DNA of 64,000 bases. It comes from Echinicola marina. Its GTDB lineage: Bacteria; Bacteroidota; Bacteroidia; Cytophagales; Cyclobacteriaceae. The stretch lies in NCBI RefSeq assembly GCF_020463795.1, contig NZ_CP080025.1, forward strand, positions 5,553,501-5,617,500. Direction: 5' to 3'. Every line of letters starts with the position of its first letter. Position 1 is the stretch's first letter. A model generated the notes under the pieces. That model made no database searches. It was not told where the DNA came from and saw only the letters and a program-made list of their open reading frames with translations. A program made the translations under genes and the position numbers. Of this stretch, positions 1 to 9,082 are shown one piece after another.

Positions 1-120
1 CACCGTGTCCGGATATTCAATACCATCCAAAAAAAGACACATGGTCAGCAAAAAAGCCACAACGGCTATCAGCACATTGGTATAAATCCACTTTTTATTG
101 ATCATTCTTAAATACTTCAT
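1..120 (-). CDS. N-terminus of a DUF4961-like membrane-anchored PUL protein (cut by window edge)
   Basis: Only the first 40 codons are visible; the gene runs off the left edge. They encode a short basic start followed by one hydrophobic segment (about residues 11-30), so the product is probably exported or membrane-anchored. The ATG overlaps the stop of the preceding DUF5004 gene by four bases (ATGA at 117-120), which indicates translational coupling in the same operon. In Bacteroidota a SusD gene is often followed by a DUF5004 gene and then a DUF4961 gene, so DUF4961 is my guess from context. The visible residues alone do not prove the family. Confidence 0.5.
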   Translation of the reverse strand, partial: MKYLRMINKKWIYTNVLIAVVAFLLTMCLFLDGIEYPDTV

Positions 121-575
121 TCTTTCACACGTTCAAGTACATACTCATAAGCATTATTGGAACAGCCTGGGCTAAAAATCAATCGTATCTCACGATCCCC
201 ATTGGCAATAGGAAAGTCAAATTCGGTATTGAGTGCTTCCCCACCAGTAGGAGTCATGCTGATATAAAATGGATATTGGGGATCATCCAAATGCCACTCG
301 CCGGTGTTTCTCACCAAAAAAGGCAGGTAGTTACTGACTTGGTAAGTATGGTCCTCAGAAAAAGTAATCCTGAACTGGGTAAAATCCATCATCTCAGTAA
401 TGTCAAGTTCATTCCGGAAGGCCTTTTTTATTTGCCATTCCCCACTGATATCCTTGACACTCTCCTGAATGGTCTCCTCTTGATTTTCACCGATCAGCTC
501 CATACAGGAGCTAAAGATCAAGCTAAGTACGGCACATAACAGCCCGCACTTAAGTATTCTTAGTGTATCCTTCAT
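117..575 (-). CDS. DUF5004-like lipoprotein of a SusD operon
   Basis: A 152-residue protein with a lipoprotein signal (hydrophobic stretch ending in FSSC, Cys24), so probably anchored in the outer membrane or periplasm. The mature part resembles the lipocalin-like DUF5004 family: it has a GEW motif near residue 45 and beta-strand-rich sequence with a second GEW near residue 92. The function of the family is not known; it recurs beside SusD in polysaccharide utilization loci. It lies 24 bases after the SusD gene on the same strand and overlaps the next gene by ATGA, so the three form one operon. Family call is moderate and function is open. Confidence 0.6.
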   Translation of the reverse strand: MKDTLRILKCGLLCAVLSLIFSSCMELIGENQEETIQESVKDISGEWQIKKAFRNELDITEMMDFTQFRITFSEDHTYQVSNYLPFLVRNTGEWHLDDPQYPFYISMTPTGGEALNTEFDFPIANGDREIRLIFSPGCSNNAYEYVLERVKE

Positions 576-599
576 TTCGGGTAAATTGTTGATAAATGA

Positions 600-2348
600 T
601 TAATAGTAGGGGTTCTGAACTAATTCAGGAGATTTTGCCACCTCATCATAGGGTAAAGGCCAAAAATAGGCTGCCTTTCTGAACACATGCTTCCTGACAT
701 CAAAGCGATTATAGGTCACATTGCTACCATTGCGCTGAACTTCCATACCTGTTTTGGTTTGATTTCCCACTTCCTCAGCAATCATCCATCTCCTCACATC
801 CCAGAAGCGATGTCCTTCAAGGGCCAGCTCAACCCTCCTTTCATTTCGGATCACTCCCCTCATTTCTTCTTTGGTCAATCCGGAGGGCAAAGCATACGGA
901 TCCAGTCCAGCACGCATGCGAATAGCCTCCAAAGCACTATAGACCTCTTCATCTGGTCCCAAATCCTCATTTCTCGCTTCGGCAAAGTTTAAAAGTACTT
1001 CTGCATATCTTAATAATGGTCTCGATTGCGGAACCCCAATCCACCAATTTGCCGCAGTAGCTTTGTGCAAAAACTTCTTTCCGTAGTACCCGGTTGGTGT
1101 ACCGGTAAATACAGCATCCTGCCCCTGCAGCTCTCCGTTAAAGTTACCTGTATAAATATCCACAGGGACATCTGGTGTTCCTGCATTTCTTAATGGCGTC
1201 TGATCGTATACAATTGAATTGTAAAAACGTGGATCACGACCCTCATAAGGATTATCAGGGTCGTAGCCTGAAGATGGATCTGTAATGGGTTTTCCATTGC
1301 TCATACCAAAAGCATCCACCAATTCTTGATAAGGAAAGCCTCCTCCTCCTCCTCCTCGAGATGGTGGATTGAACAGCTGTTCTCTATAATTCCCATGACC
1401 TTGCTTAATTTCAAAAAGCGTCCCTTTATAAGCTCCTTCTGAGGCAAAATCACTGGCCAAAAACAGCTTATAAAAACCAAATCCTGGCGCTGTACCATTG
1501 TCTACAAACAGATCAAACTCTTGAACAGCGATCACTGCCCTGGCCGCTTCCCAAGCCAAGCGCCACCTTGCTGGATCCTGATCCGTATATCCAACCAATT
1601 CCACCTTGTCATCGCCAAAACCACTTCCATTAAACAATGGACTGGCCGCATATAAAAGCACCCTGGCCTTTAAAGCCATACAAGAACCTGCTCCTGCCCT
1701 ACCGTGATTTCGACCAAATGGACGGTTAGGCAAATCCAGTGCTGCAGCATCACATTCAGCAACGATATATTCCACACACTCCGCATAGGTATTTCTTTGG
1801 GCAACGATTTCCTCAGGAGACTGAAACACTACATCTCCAATTAATGGCACTCCTCCATAATGCTTTAGGAGAATAGAATAATACCAAGCCCGCAAAAATC
1901 GCGCTTCGGCTTTGAGACGGGTCTTTAGACTTTCGTCCAGCGGTGCCTCAGGCAAGTGCGCCAAGAACTGGTTCACCTTTCTAATATTAGAGTAGCCTAC
2001 CCGCCATGGAGTATCATCAATAATTAAGGGATTTACAGTTCCTGTAATAAACTGGATATCTGTCGTTATTGAAGACAAAATACGAGGCTCCGCCTCATCA
2101 GTAGCGGTCTGCAGCCCCCCACTCCGAGTCCCGCCTGCACCAAAACGCCCGGGATCCTCCGAAAATCCAACACCAGTATAAATATCCATGAGAAATGACA
2201 TGGTAAATGTACTGTCTGAAAAAACGGTTTGCTCATCCAGATTTGTTGTTTGTGTCTCATCCAAAAAGCTTTGTTGGCAGGACAAAATACCAAAACACAA
2301 ACAACAAACCCCAAGTAAGATTAGGTAATTGTTTTTCATAGGGTTCAT
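600..2348 (-). CDS. RagB/SusD-family glycan-binding outer membrane lipoprotein
   Basis: A 582-residue SusD homologue. It carries a lipobox (GILSC, Cys24), the N-terminal helical repeat region typical of SusD (the LKAEARFLRAWYYSILLKHYGGVPL block near residue 140) and the C-terminal block with RYAEVLLNFAEARNE and RNERRVELALEGHRFWDVRRW. SusD proteins sit over a SusC TonB-dependent transporter and capture oligosaccharides at the cell surface. Unusually, no SusC gene precedes it: the upstream 554 bases are non-coding and the next gene is lgt on the other strand. A -7 promoter element (TAGATTTG, 2369-2376 read on the minus strand) lies just upstream, so it may be the first gene of its transcript. 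Methionine 1 or 4 could be the start. Confidence 0.93.
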   Translation of the reverse strand: MNPMKNNYLILLGVCCLCFGILSCQQSFLDETQTTNLDEQTVFSDSTFTMSFLMDIYTGVGFSEDPGRFGAGGTRSGGLQTATDEAEPRILSSITTDIQFITGTVNPLIIDDTPWRVGYSNIRKVNQFLAHLPEAPLDESLKTRLKAEARFLRAWYYSILLKHYGGVPLIGDVVFQSPEEIVAQRNTYAECVEYIVAECDAAALDLPNRPFGRNHGRAGAGSCMALKARVLLYAASPLFNGSGFGDDKVELVGYTDQDPARWRLAWEAARAVIAVQEFDLFVDNGTAPGFGFYKLFLASDFASEGAYKGTLFEIKQGHGNYREQLFNPPSRGGGGGGFPYQELVDAFGMSNGKPITDPSSGYDPDNPYEGRDPRFYNSIVYDQTPLRNAGTPDVPVDIYTGNFNGELQGQDAVFTGTPTGYYGKKFLHKATAANWWIGVPQSRPLLRYAEVLLNFAEARNEDLGPDEEVYSALEAIRMRAGLDPYALPSGLTKEEMRGVIRNERRVELALEGHRFWDVRRWMIAEEVGNQTKTGMEVQRNGSNVTYNRFDVRKHVFRKAAYFWPLPYDEVAKSPELVQNPYY

Positions 2349-2902
2349 TGTTAACTAATTCGTTTTAGCAAATCTAAATATGTTTAATGAAAAATACCAT
2401 AGACTCCTATATTTATTTTGATTTTTACATTAATGACAGTTATTAAACTGTTTTATTACCACATTAAAAAAATTTAATTTCATATTTTTTATTTATTATA
2501 AAAAACGATGATCTTTTTAAACAATAACCATTCACCCCTGCAAATATTATTTCACGAACCAAATTCATAGAATATGACAGCAAAATCATCATTTTTATAA
2601 AAATGGTCCAACAAACTAAAAGTGATTCATTAAAAAACAAAGCTATTATCAGTTAATAAAACGGATGACATTAATAAAATATCAAAATATTAATCATAAA
2701 ATTACAATATTATCAATAGAATAAACTGATTACATCAATAAAACTCATCAATACATTTACCAGCATATTAATAAGTTATTCGTTTTAGCTATTCACAGAA
2801 ACATTGACCAGAACAACATGACAAAAAATTAAAATTATACCTTATATTACATCCTTAAATTCGTCCAAACACTGGAAATTCATCAAACAATTTACCCTCC
2901 AA
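2349..2902. promoter_or_regulatory. AT-rich divergent intergenic region with two ATTCGTTTTAGC elements
   Basis: This 554-base gap separates susD (leftward) from lgt (rightward). It is very AT-rich and has no open frame resembling SusC or another protein. The 12-mer ATTCGTTTTAGC occurs twice in the same orientation, at 2358-2369 and 2778-2789. The first copy abuts a CAAATCTA sequence (2369-2376) that reads TAGATTTG on the minus strand and fits the Bacteroidota -7 promoter element. The same CGTTTTAGC core recurs at 14464-14472 upstream of the GH38 operon. Regulatory role is inference from position and recurrence. Confidence 0.45.
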
Positions 2903-3754
2903 ATGCCCTATCCTATCATTTCTCATATATTTTGGAATCCCAAAACAGAATTGTTCCATTTTCCCAATATAGGATTATCTCTGTACTGGTATGGGCTGCT
3001 TTGGGCCATTGGGCTGATATTAAGTAGACAGGTGGGACTGTATATTTTTCTCAGGGACAAACGGTACACAGAGGATTTGCCACGTCTATTTTTCTATATA
3101 GTCGTACCAGCTGTCCTAGGAGCACGACTGGGACATTTTTTATTTTATGATATCGATATCTTTCTCACCGATCCTTTAGAAATTATCACCCCTCCCTTTT
3201 CAGGCATGGCCAGCCATGGTGGTGTCGCAGGGATCATTATAGGCGTTCTTGCATTCTGCAGGATTCATCACTGGAACTATCTTTGGGTAATTGACAGACT
3301 GGCCATTGTGGCTTTAATTCCAGGTGTTACGATCAGACTTGGTAACTTGATCAATTCCGAAATCATTGGTAAACCGGCTGATTTGCCTTGGTCTTTTATC
3401 TTTGCCCGAGTTGACTTGGTTCCCAGACATCCTGCGCAACTCTACGAAGCCATTTGCTATTTGATACTCTTTTTTGTCTTTTTCTGGTTATGGAAAAACC
3501 ATTCCCAAAAATTTGGAAATGGTTTTTTTCTGGGAGGAATCCTGACTTCCCTCTGGATAGCTAGATTGGCAATTGAATTTGTAAAAGAAAACCAAGTCCC
3601 TTTCGAAAAACAACTCCCTTTGAACATGGGCCAGCTCTTGAGCGTCCCTTTCATTTTATTGGGACTCGCACTGATTTATTATTCTTTTCGAAAAGGTCCA
3701 GATCCTTATCACTCCATTATTTCCAATCAGGTTCCTGCCAATTATCTGTCCTAA
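2903..3754 (+). CDS. lgt: Prolipoprotein diacylglyceryl transferase
   Basis: A 283-residue integral membrane enzyme that transfers diacylglyceryl from phosphatidylglycerol to the lipobox cysteine of prolipoproteins, the first step of lipoprotein maturation. Family hallmarks are visible: the H105-G-G motif (equivalent to the essential histidine of the E. coli enzyme), the TIRLGNLINSEIIG signature at about 143-156 with Arg145, the HPAQLYEA block near 176, and about seven hydrophobic segments. It is a core gene sitting alone on the plus strand inside the accessory region, divergent from susD, and its 3' end overlaps the end of the O-acetylesterase gene by about 38 bases in convergent orientation. 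Its host is rich in lipoproteins, several of them in this window. Confidence 0.95.
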   Translation: MPYPIISHIFWNPKTELFHFPNIGLSLYWYGLLWAIGLILSRQVGLYIFLRDKRYTEDLPRLFFYIVVPAVLGARLGHFLFYDIDIFLTDPLEIITPPFSGMASHGGVAGIIIGVLAFCRIHHWNYLWVIDRLAIVALIPGVTIRLGNLINSEIIGKPADLPWSFIFARVDLVPRHPAQLYEAICYLILFFVFFWLWKNHSQKFGNGFFLGGILTSLWIARLAIEFVKENQVPFEKQLPLNMGQLLSVPFILLGLALIYYSFRKGPDPYHSIISNQVPANYLS

Positions 3755-5204
3755 ATGGCACTGCAGGAATGCCTGCTTTATTTTCTAAATTAGTCACGGG
3801 GTAATTGGTGAATGCATAGCGCACTGCAACTGGTTTTTTCACCTCTTTGGAACTCAGGACAACTTGATTTCCTTCTATTACCGCTTGAGCAGGATAAAAA
3901 ACCTGGTCAGCACCTGCCACTTGGAAAAATTTGGGAGGCATCCCATCATTGGTCTGCAAGCCACTCTTTATTGATTCCGTTTTGAAGCTCACCACTGCTT
4001 TCCCTTTATCATATTCCACATCCATAAGTTGAGGACCTTGATAATCTACCTGCAATTCCCCATAATACCTGTTCAATGCCGTTCTAGCCAGTCTTTCCCC
4101 TATGGGCTTCTTGTTTTTCGGATGCAGGTCCTTTGCTTCCCCCACATCCATAGTCACCACCATTTCTGTATTGCCCAATGCTGTAACCTCTTCTTGAGCT
4201 TCCCTAAAAAATGCATAATCTGCCATTTTCGGATCTTCTATATCATAAAAGAACGGAGCCACCTGCACCATATAAAAAGGCAACTCTCCCTGAGAAAAAG
4301 CAGCTCTCCAACTCTTGATCATAGATTGGGTCAGCAGCCTGTAGCTTTCCCGCTCGTGCCTGTTGGATTCTCCTTGATACCAACAAAAACCGGAAATGGA
4401 CAAATTCTTGAAAGGATGGATAATAGCATTATAAAGCAAATAAGGTCTTGTAACCTTTTCAAAACTGAATCCCCCATCAATTTTCTCCTTAGACTTATCT
4501 GACTGTAAATAAGGCTGTAAATACACTCCGTTCAAGACAGAATCGGCCTGCAACACCTCTCGAGGAACATAAGCTTGGGCCGCTGAAGCTCCAATCCCCG
4601 TAAAAATCACTCCCACAGGAATATCCAAGTCTTCATGCAATTTACTCCCAAAATAATAAGCCACCGCAGAAAACTTACGAACAGCGGAGGAGTCACAGCT
4701 TTTCCACTCCCCATTTATGTCATCTATGGGAACATTGCTAAAATTTAATCCAGCATAAAACAACCTCAAATTGGGATGATTGGCCTTTTTGATTTCTTCC
4801 TCGGCGTTGACCGCCTCATCCATGCCAAATTGCATATTGGACTGCCCGCTGCAAATCCACACATCCCCGATCAATATATCGTCCAATTGAACGGATGTTT
4901 TATTACTGCTGATCCGTAACCAGTGCGAACTAAAATCACCTCTTTTTACCCTCGGTACGGGCAAAATCCCCAAAAACTTACCGAATGAATCAGCGACAAC
5001 TTCAACGGGGCTGCTTGCCCAGTCTGCTGTAATCCGTACTATGGCTCCTGGTTCAGCATTTCCCCACACCTTCAACAGCTTATTTTGCTGCACGACCATA
5101 TGGTCTCCCAATGGATCAGCAAAAGACAGCTCCTGGCCTTTAGCCTGCAAAGAGACCAAAAGAAGAAAACAAATAATGATGTATAAATTAAATTGTTTAT
5201 TCAT
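3717..5204 (-). CDS. Sialate O-acetylesterase-type SGNH carbohydrate esterase
   Basis: Predicted secreted esterase of the SASA/DUF303 type, removing O-acetyl groups from glycans. With the start chosen here it has 495 residues and a clean signal peptide ending near QAKGQ. Visible motifs are ICSGQSNM (nucleophile Ser about residue 122), FTGIGASAAQAYVP, CWYQGESN and the DLHP block that supplies the Asp/His pair. The frame is open to 5228, but the internal ATG at 5204 is preceded by AGGA at good spacing and starts directly at the signal peptide, so it is preferred. It is the last gene of the GH38-GH92-SGNH-GH78 operon. In this setting the substrate is more likely an acetylated pectic or plant glycan than sialic acid; that is inference. 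Confidence 0.88.
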   Translation of the reverse strand: MNKQFNLYIIICFLLLVSLQAKGQELSFADPLGDHMVVQQNKLLKVWGNAEPGAIVRITADWASSPVEVVADSFGKFLGILPVPRVKRGDFSSHWLRISSNKTSVQLDDILIGDVWICSGQSNMQFGMDEAVNAEEEIKKANHPNLRLFYAGLNFSNVPIDDINGEWKSCDSSAVRKFSAVAYYFGSKLHEDLDIPVGVIFTGIGASAAQAYVPREVLQADSVLNGVYLQPYLQSDKSKEKIDGGFSFEKVTRPYLLYNAIIHPFKNLSISGFCWYQGESNRHERESYRLLTQSMIKSWRAAFSQGELPFYMVQVAPFFYDIEDPKMADYAFFREAQEEVTALGNTEMVVTMDVGEAKDLHPKNKKPIGERLARTALNRYYGELQVDYQGPQLMDVEYDKGKAVVSFKTESIKSGLQTNDGMPPKFFQVAGADQVFYPAQAVIEGNQVVLSSKEVKKPVAVRYAFTNYPVTNLENKAGIPAVPFRTDNWQEPDWK

Positions 5205-5272
5205 AGTTCCTGTTATTATGTTGCCCAATATTCCGATCTTTTCCGTTCATCCATCATTCTTCCGCAAACCAT

Positions 5273-7687
5273 TTAAAGCCGAAAGGAATTCCTGCCTTCA
5301 TTCAGCTGATATGTTTTTCCCTCCCAAATAAACATGCCGGATGTTTTGGTTGGAATTGATATATCAATTATCCACTCAGCCCCGGATTTTTGGTAGTTGA
5401 CAGCGATCTTGCCATTTGGATGAGGAATCTCTCCTCCTACATCTGAGAGATCTCCCAAATGTGGTTCAACTTTAATAGAAGAAAATCCAGGGGCATTACT
5501 GTCAATACCAAGTACCATCCTGTAAAATTCAATGTTTGGACTACTTGACCAAGCATGACATTCCGAACGGGTGTATTCTAAATTCGAATATTCTGGCCAT
5601 GTGGTCATTCCTTCATCCATACTTTTCCGCCATACATCCAACCACTGCATATAATCATTTCCAAAGCCTCCTTTTTCCAAAGCCTGAAACAGATAATACT
5701 TGAAATACAAGGTGCATTCCGTAAGTGAACTATCTGTGAGCAGGCTGTTACAAACCGCCTGCTCCTTTTCTTTATCAACCAAGCCTGTTAAAATGGCCAA
5801 TGAATTGGCGTGTTGGGAAAAGTGTTTCTTATCCTGGGTATCAGCAAATAAATTCCTCGATGAATCCCAATATTTCCTCACTATGGTCTCTTTAAGTTGT
5901 TTTGCCTTTTGCTCATATTGCTTGGCAAAAGAAGCCAAGCCCAAATGTTCTTCTAATTTGGCTGCCCACTGGAAAGCCCATAGCAGTTGCATATCGATAA
6001 TTGCCGAGCTTCCATCTGCTCCTTTAGGCGGAACACCCACTGACCAACCTTCTCCATTCGCCCAATCCACAAAATTCCAGTAAGGTGTGTTCTTCAAAGA
6101 ACCGTCGCTTTGTTGGTATTTGCTGAAAAATTCCAAGATTGCCCTGGCTCCAGAAAGCTTATCCTTGATAAAAGCTTCATCAGGCCTATACATCCAATAA
6201 TCATACAGCAAACCAATATACCATAAAGAGAAAGTAGAAATTACCTGGGTTCCTTTGGTCGGGTAACGACTCAAGGTCACTCCTTCCGGCAATCGCGAAT
6301 GGTCCATTAGTGTTAAGGCATTCCGTGCAAGACGATCATCTGTAGAATTGTAATAAGTAATCATGGCCTGAATACGGGTATCCCCAATATATTGCAGCTG
6401 CTCATAATAAGGACAATCCCAATAAGTGTCCATGGCGCAGAGCCGGGCCGTTCTCCAGCCAATCCCAAGAATTTTATCTATTTCAACATTATCAGTTTTA
6501 AACTGGGACGCTTGCTGAAATGGATAGCCCGTAAAAGTCCCATAAATATCAGAAATGGTCAATGGCTCGTCTTTAGTTTCAACTGATAATTCTATATATC
6601 GAAAGGTCCGCCAATAAAGTGTCGTAAATGATTGCCCCATTGTTCCGTTTGAAATCAAACTATCCCTACGACCATAGAAAACCTTACCCTCCACTTCATT
6701 ACGATTACTTTTTTGAGCACCATAATCGGTAAATCCATCCATTAATGTTTCTGCATATTTTATCCCGATCTTTGCGTCTTTTCCTTCCTTAAATTTCAGC
6801 GTTAAATAAGCATTTGTTAGGTAAGTTTGATCCAATAAAAGACTCACCTTAGAATGTCCTGGTATGGTGATGGCATCTTTTTCCAAAGGAAAGTCATTTG
6901 ATATTTGCATACCCTCCACTTTTCTCAAACTCGGAATCCTATCGTATTTCATTTCCATCTGCGGCAAAGTACTTGGTACCAGCATCCAACCAAATCCGTC
7001 TGAATCACCTTTAAGCTTTCCTTGCAATAAAACCGCTGCTTTGGGCCATGAACTATCATCCAAATCCGGGTCACTCCAATTCATCACTGACTTATTCATA
7101 TCGACCATTTCACCTGTACTTGCCGCAAAAATGCTTGGTGCAGGCTGATAACCTTTATCTCTGACACCTTTCCAACTCCCATCGGTATTGAGTATTTGTT
7201 CCCTTTCTGAATCACCCTGCAAAATAAAGCCCGTCCGGAAGCTGACCTGCGCTTCCGGCCTCAACTCCGACTCATTCCATACCAAGGCGGTCACATTGTT
7301 TCTACCTTGCTGAAGGTGAGGAGCTAAATCAACCGTTTCATAATTCCAAAAATATGTATCGCCACGAGCTGGCCCCAATGAGACCAATTTGCCATTCACA
7401 TAAAGTTTATATCGATTATCTGCAGAAACATGGACAATAAAATCTTCTGGGACTTGATCAAGCGCCAAGTCTTTTCTAAAATAATAAACACCATAGGCAT
7501 AGCCATCTGAACCTTGAACAGAAATCCAGTTGGCATTCCATGGCTTTTGATCATTCCCCTTATCTGAAACTTGACCAAAAGCACTGATCAAAAAAAGGTG
7601 AACAAAAACCATCCATAAGGCGATGCGCTTGCCCCCTTCCTTTCTTTTAATCACAGGGATTATCATCTGCTTACAACTCATACACAT
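5273..7687 (-). CDS. GH78-family alpha-L-rhamnosidase
   Basis: An 804-residue exported protein (signal segment around residues 20-38). N-terminal beta-sandwich domains include a carbohydrate-binding fold with the YKLYVNGKLVSLGPARGD pattern typical of bacterial rhamnosidases. A six-hairpin catalytic domain carries the motif DTYWDCPYYEQLQYIGDTR at about 418-437 and SECHAWSSSP near 705, and a C-terminal beta domain follows. The family releases terminal alpha-L-rhamnose, for example from rhamnogalacturonan. Only six bases separate it from the upstream SGNH gene, so they are co-transcribed. The CPYYEQLQYIGD variant lacks the more common CPQRDER spelling, so the general acid should be checked by alignment. 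Confidence 0.88.
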   Translation of the reverse strand: MCMSCKQMIIPVIKRKEGGKRIALWMVFVHLFLISAFGQVSDKGNDQKPWNANWISVQGSDGYAYGVYYFRKDLALDQVPEDFIVHVSADNRYKLYVNGKLVSLGPARGDTYFWNYETVDLAPHLQQGRNNVTALVWNESELRPEAQVSFRTGFILQGDSEREQILNTDGSWKGVRDKGYQPAPSIFAASTGEMVDMNKSVMNWSDPDLDDSSWPKAAVLLQGKLKGDSDGFGWMLVPSTLPQMEMKYDRIPSLRKVEGMQISNDFPLEKDAITIPGHSKVSLLLDQTYLTNAYLTLKFKEGKDAKIGIKYAETLMDGFTDYGAQKSNRNEVEGKVFYGRRDSLISNGTMGQSFTTLYWRTFRYIELSVETKDEPLTISDIYGTFTGYPFQQASQFKTDNVEIDKILGIGWRTARLCAMDTYWDCPYYEQLQYIGDTRIQAMITYYNSTDDRLARNALTLMDHSRLPEGVTLSRYPTKGTQVISTFSLWYIGLLYDYWMYRPDEAFIKDKLSGARAILEFFSKYQQSDGSLKNTPYWNFVDWANGEGWSVGVPPKGADGSSAIIDMQLLWAFQWAAKLEEHLGLASFAKQYEQKAKQLKETIVRKYWDSSRNLFADTQDKKHFSQHANSLAILTGLVDKEKEQAVCNSLLTDSSLTECTLYFKYYLFQALEKGGFGNDYMQWLDVWRKSMDEGMTTWPEYSNLEYTRSECHAWSSSPNIEFYRMVLGIDSNAPGFSSIKVEPHLGDLSDVGGEIPHPNGKIAVNYQKSGAEWIIDISIPTKTSGMFIWEGKTYQLNEGRNSFRL

Positions 7688-7693
7688 AAAAAA

Positions 7694-9079
7694 TTATTGA
7701 ACAGGACGGATCTCAACCTTCCTTTTGAGCGGTTGATTCACCTTATAGATCACATCAGCTACGGTTTCCAACTGATCTTCATAGGTTTTGCGAATGGCTT
7801 CAAAGCGCATGGCCTCATAGGTTTCCATTTTGCTGCGGGCAAAACCATTGTCCTTAGATATCTTTCTGGCTACTTCAATCGCATGTTGGTCATCCTCGAA
7901 CATCATATCCAGGTCTTTGAACACATCATATTGCATCCAATAATATTCGCGGATTTTATTATCAATATTCCGGATGGTGTTCGCCAAATTCATCACGGTC
8001 CATGCCTGTTTGTATTGCGGTGTAGTTTTGATTGCTGCCAAGTTGATTCCTTTGGCTAGATCATTTCCAGTCCATTTGCCTATCAACTCTCCATCTATCA
8101 TCAGTTCGTAATTTTGATCACCAGATAAATTTTGAACTTGAAAAATTTCGCGGTTAAACTCTTCCATAAAAGGCACCACCTCTAATGCCAATGATTGCTT
8201 CTGCTCATTTCCCCACATTTTGGAAACTGTATCTACCGGAAATGGCAGAGACTTGGCCAAGTATTCAAAACTGAGCTTTTCCCCTTCTACTTTAAGATTG
8301 GAAATCGTCGCATTTTCTTCTTTAATGATTGAACTGCTCTCAGGATCAAGATTAATTTCAGCCACTGGAGCTTCCAAGCCTTGGGCCTTCAAAAAAAGAT
8401 AAGCCATGACCAAATGTCCTCCGTTGCCCGGATGGATCCTATCTGGGCCGGTTATGGTAAATGCAGGGTCTTCTTTTTGCCCCTTCAGATTAATCGCTTC
8501 CATTGGATAATACAAATCCACAAAATCCCAATCCTGCTTCTCTGCTTCTTCTTTCTGAAAAGCCACAATCCTTTCCATGGCTTTACTTTTTCCTGGAAAA
8601 TGATTGTTTTCATTCTCCATAGTCTCATCATAAGGAGATGAACTCATGATAATTTTTCTCAGTTTAGGTGCTGCTTTTAACTGGTCAATGATACCCTGGA
8701 AATCCTTATAGGATTTCTCCACTCGCTCATCTGCGAATTTATCGGGGTTATCCCAGTTGTATTCAAAATAACCTGTATCATTCATCCCAAAGGTGATCAC
8801 AACAGCATCAGGATCCAATGCCAAGGCATCCGACTCCAAGCGATCATTGATCTGACCAGACACATCTCCGCCAATTCCCACATTCCTGATCTCAATCCGC
8901 CGATCTGGAAAATGTGTCATATAATACAGCCAGATATAAGTTTCATAATATCCCGCTTCTGTAATGCTGTTTCCCACAAAGGCCACTTTATCTCCTTTAG
9001 AAAAAGGTTTGATGGACTGGGACATGGCTATGCTCGCGACAAGAAATGTCGCTATCGTTAAGGAAAATATTTTTTTCAT
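7694..9079 (-). CDS. SGNH/GDSL hydrolase, probable carbohydrate esterase
   Basis: A 461-residue secreted protein (signal peptide ending near AMSQS). SGNH blocks are visible: GNSIT (nucleophile Ser38), NVGIGGD (oxyanion Gly), FGMND (Asn), and DRIHPGNGGH with the catalytic Asp/His near 216-219. A long C-terminal extension of about 200 residues, beta-rich then helical, follows the hydrolase core and carries no motif I recognise. Such proteins deacetylate glycans; the operon also encodes a rhamnosidase and a second esterase, so rhamnogalacturonan or another acetylated glycan is a reasonable substrate guess. It sits four bases after GH92 ends and six before GH78 begins its frame, in one operon. 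Confidence 0.85.
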   Translation of the reverse strand: MKKIFSLTIATFLVASIAMSQSIKPFSKGDKVAFVGNSITEAGYYETYIWLYYMTHFPDRRIEIRNVGIGGDVSGQINDRLESDALALDPDAVVITFGMNDTGYFEYNWDNPDKFADERVEKSYKDFQGIIDQLKAAPKLRKIIMSSSPYDETMENENNHFPGKSKAMERIVAFQKEEAEKQDWDFVDLYYPMEAINLKGQKEDPAFTITGPDRIHPGNGGHLVMAYLFLKAQGLEAPVAEINLDPESSSIIKEENATISNLKVEGEKLSFEYLAKSLPFPVDTVSKMWGNEQKQSLALEVVPFMEEFNREIFQVQNLSGDQNYELMIDGELIGKWTGNDLAKGINLAAIKTTPQYKQAWTVMNLANTIRNIDNKIREYYWMQYDVFKDLDMMFEDDQHAIEVARKISKDNGFARSKMETYEAMRFEAIRKTYEDQLETVADVIYKVNQPLKRKVEIRPVQ

Positions 9080-9082
9080 GGT

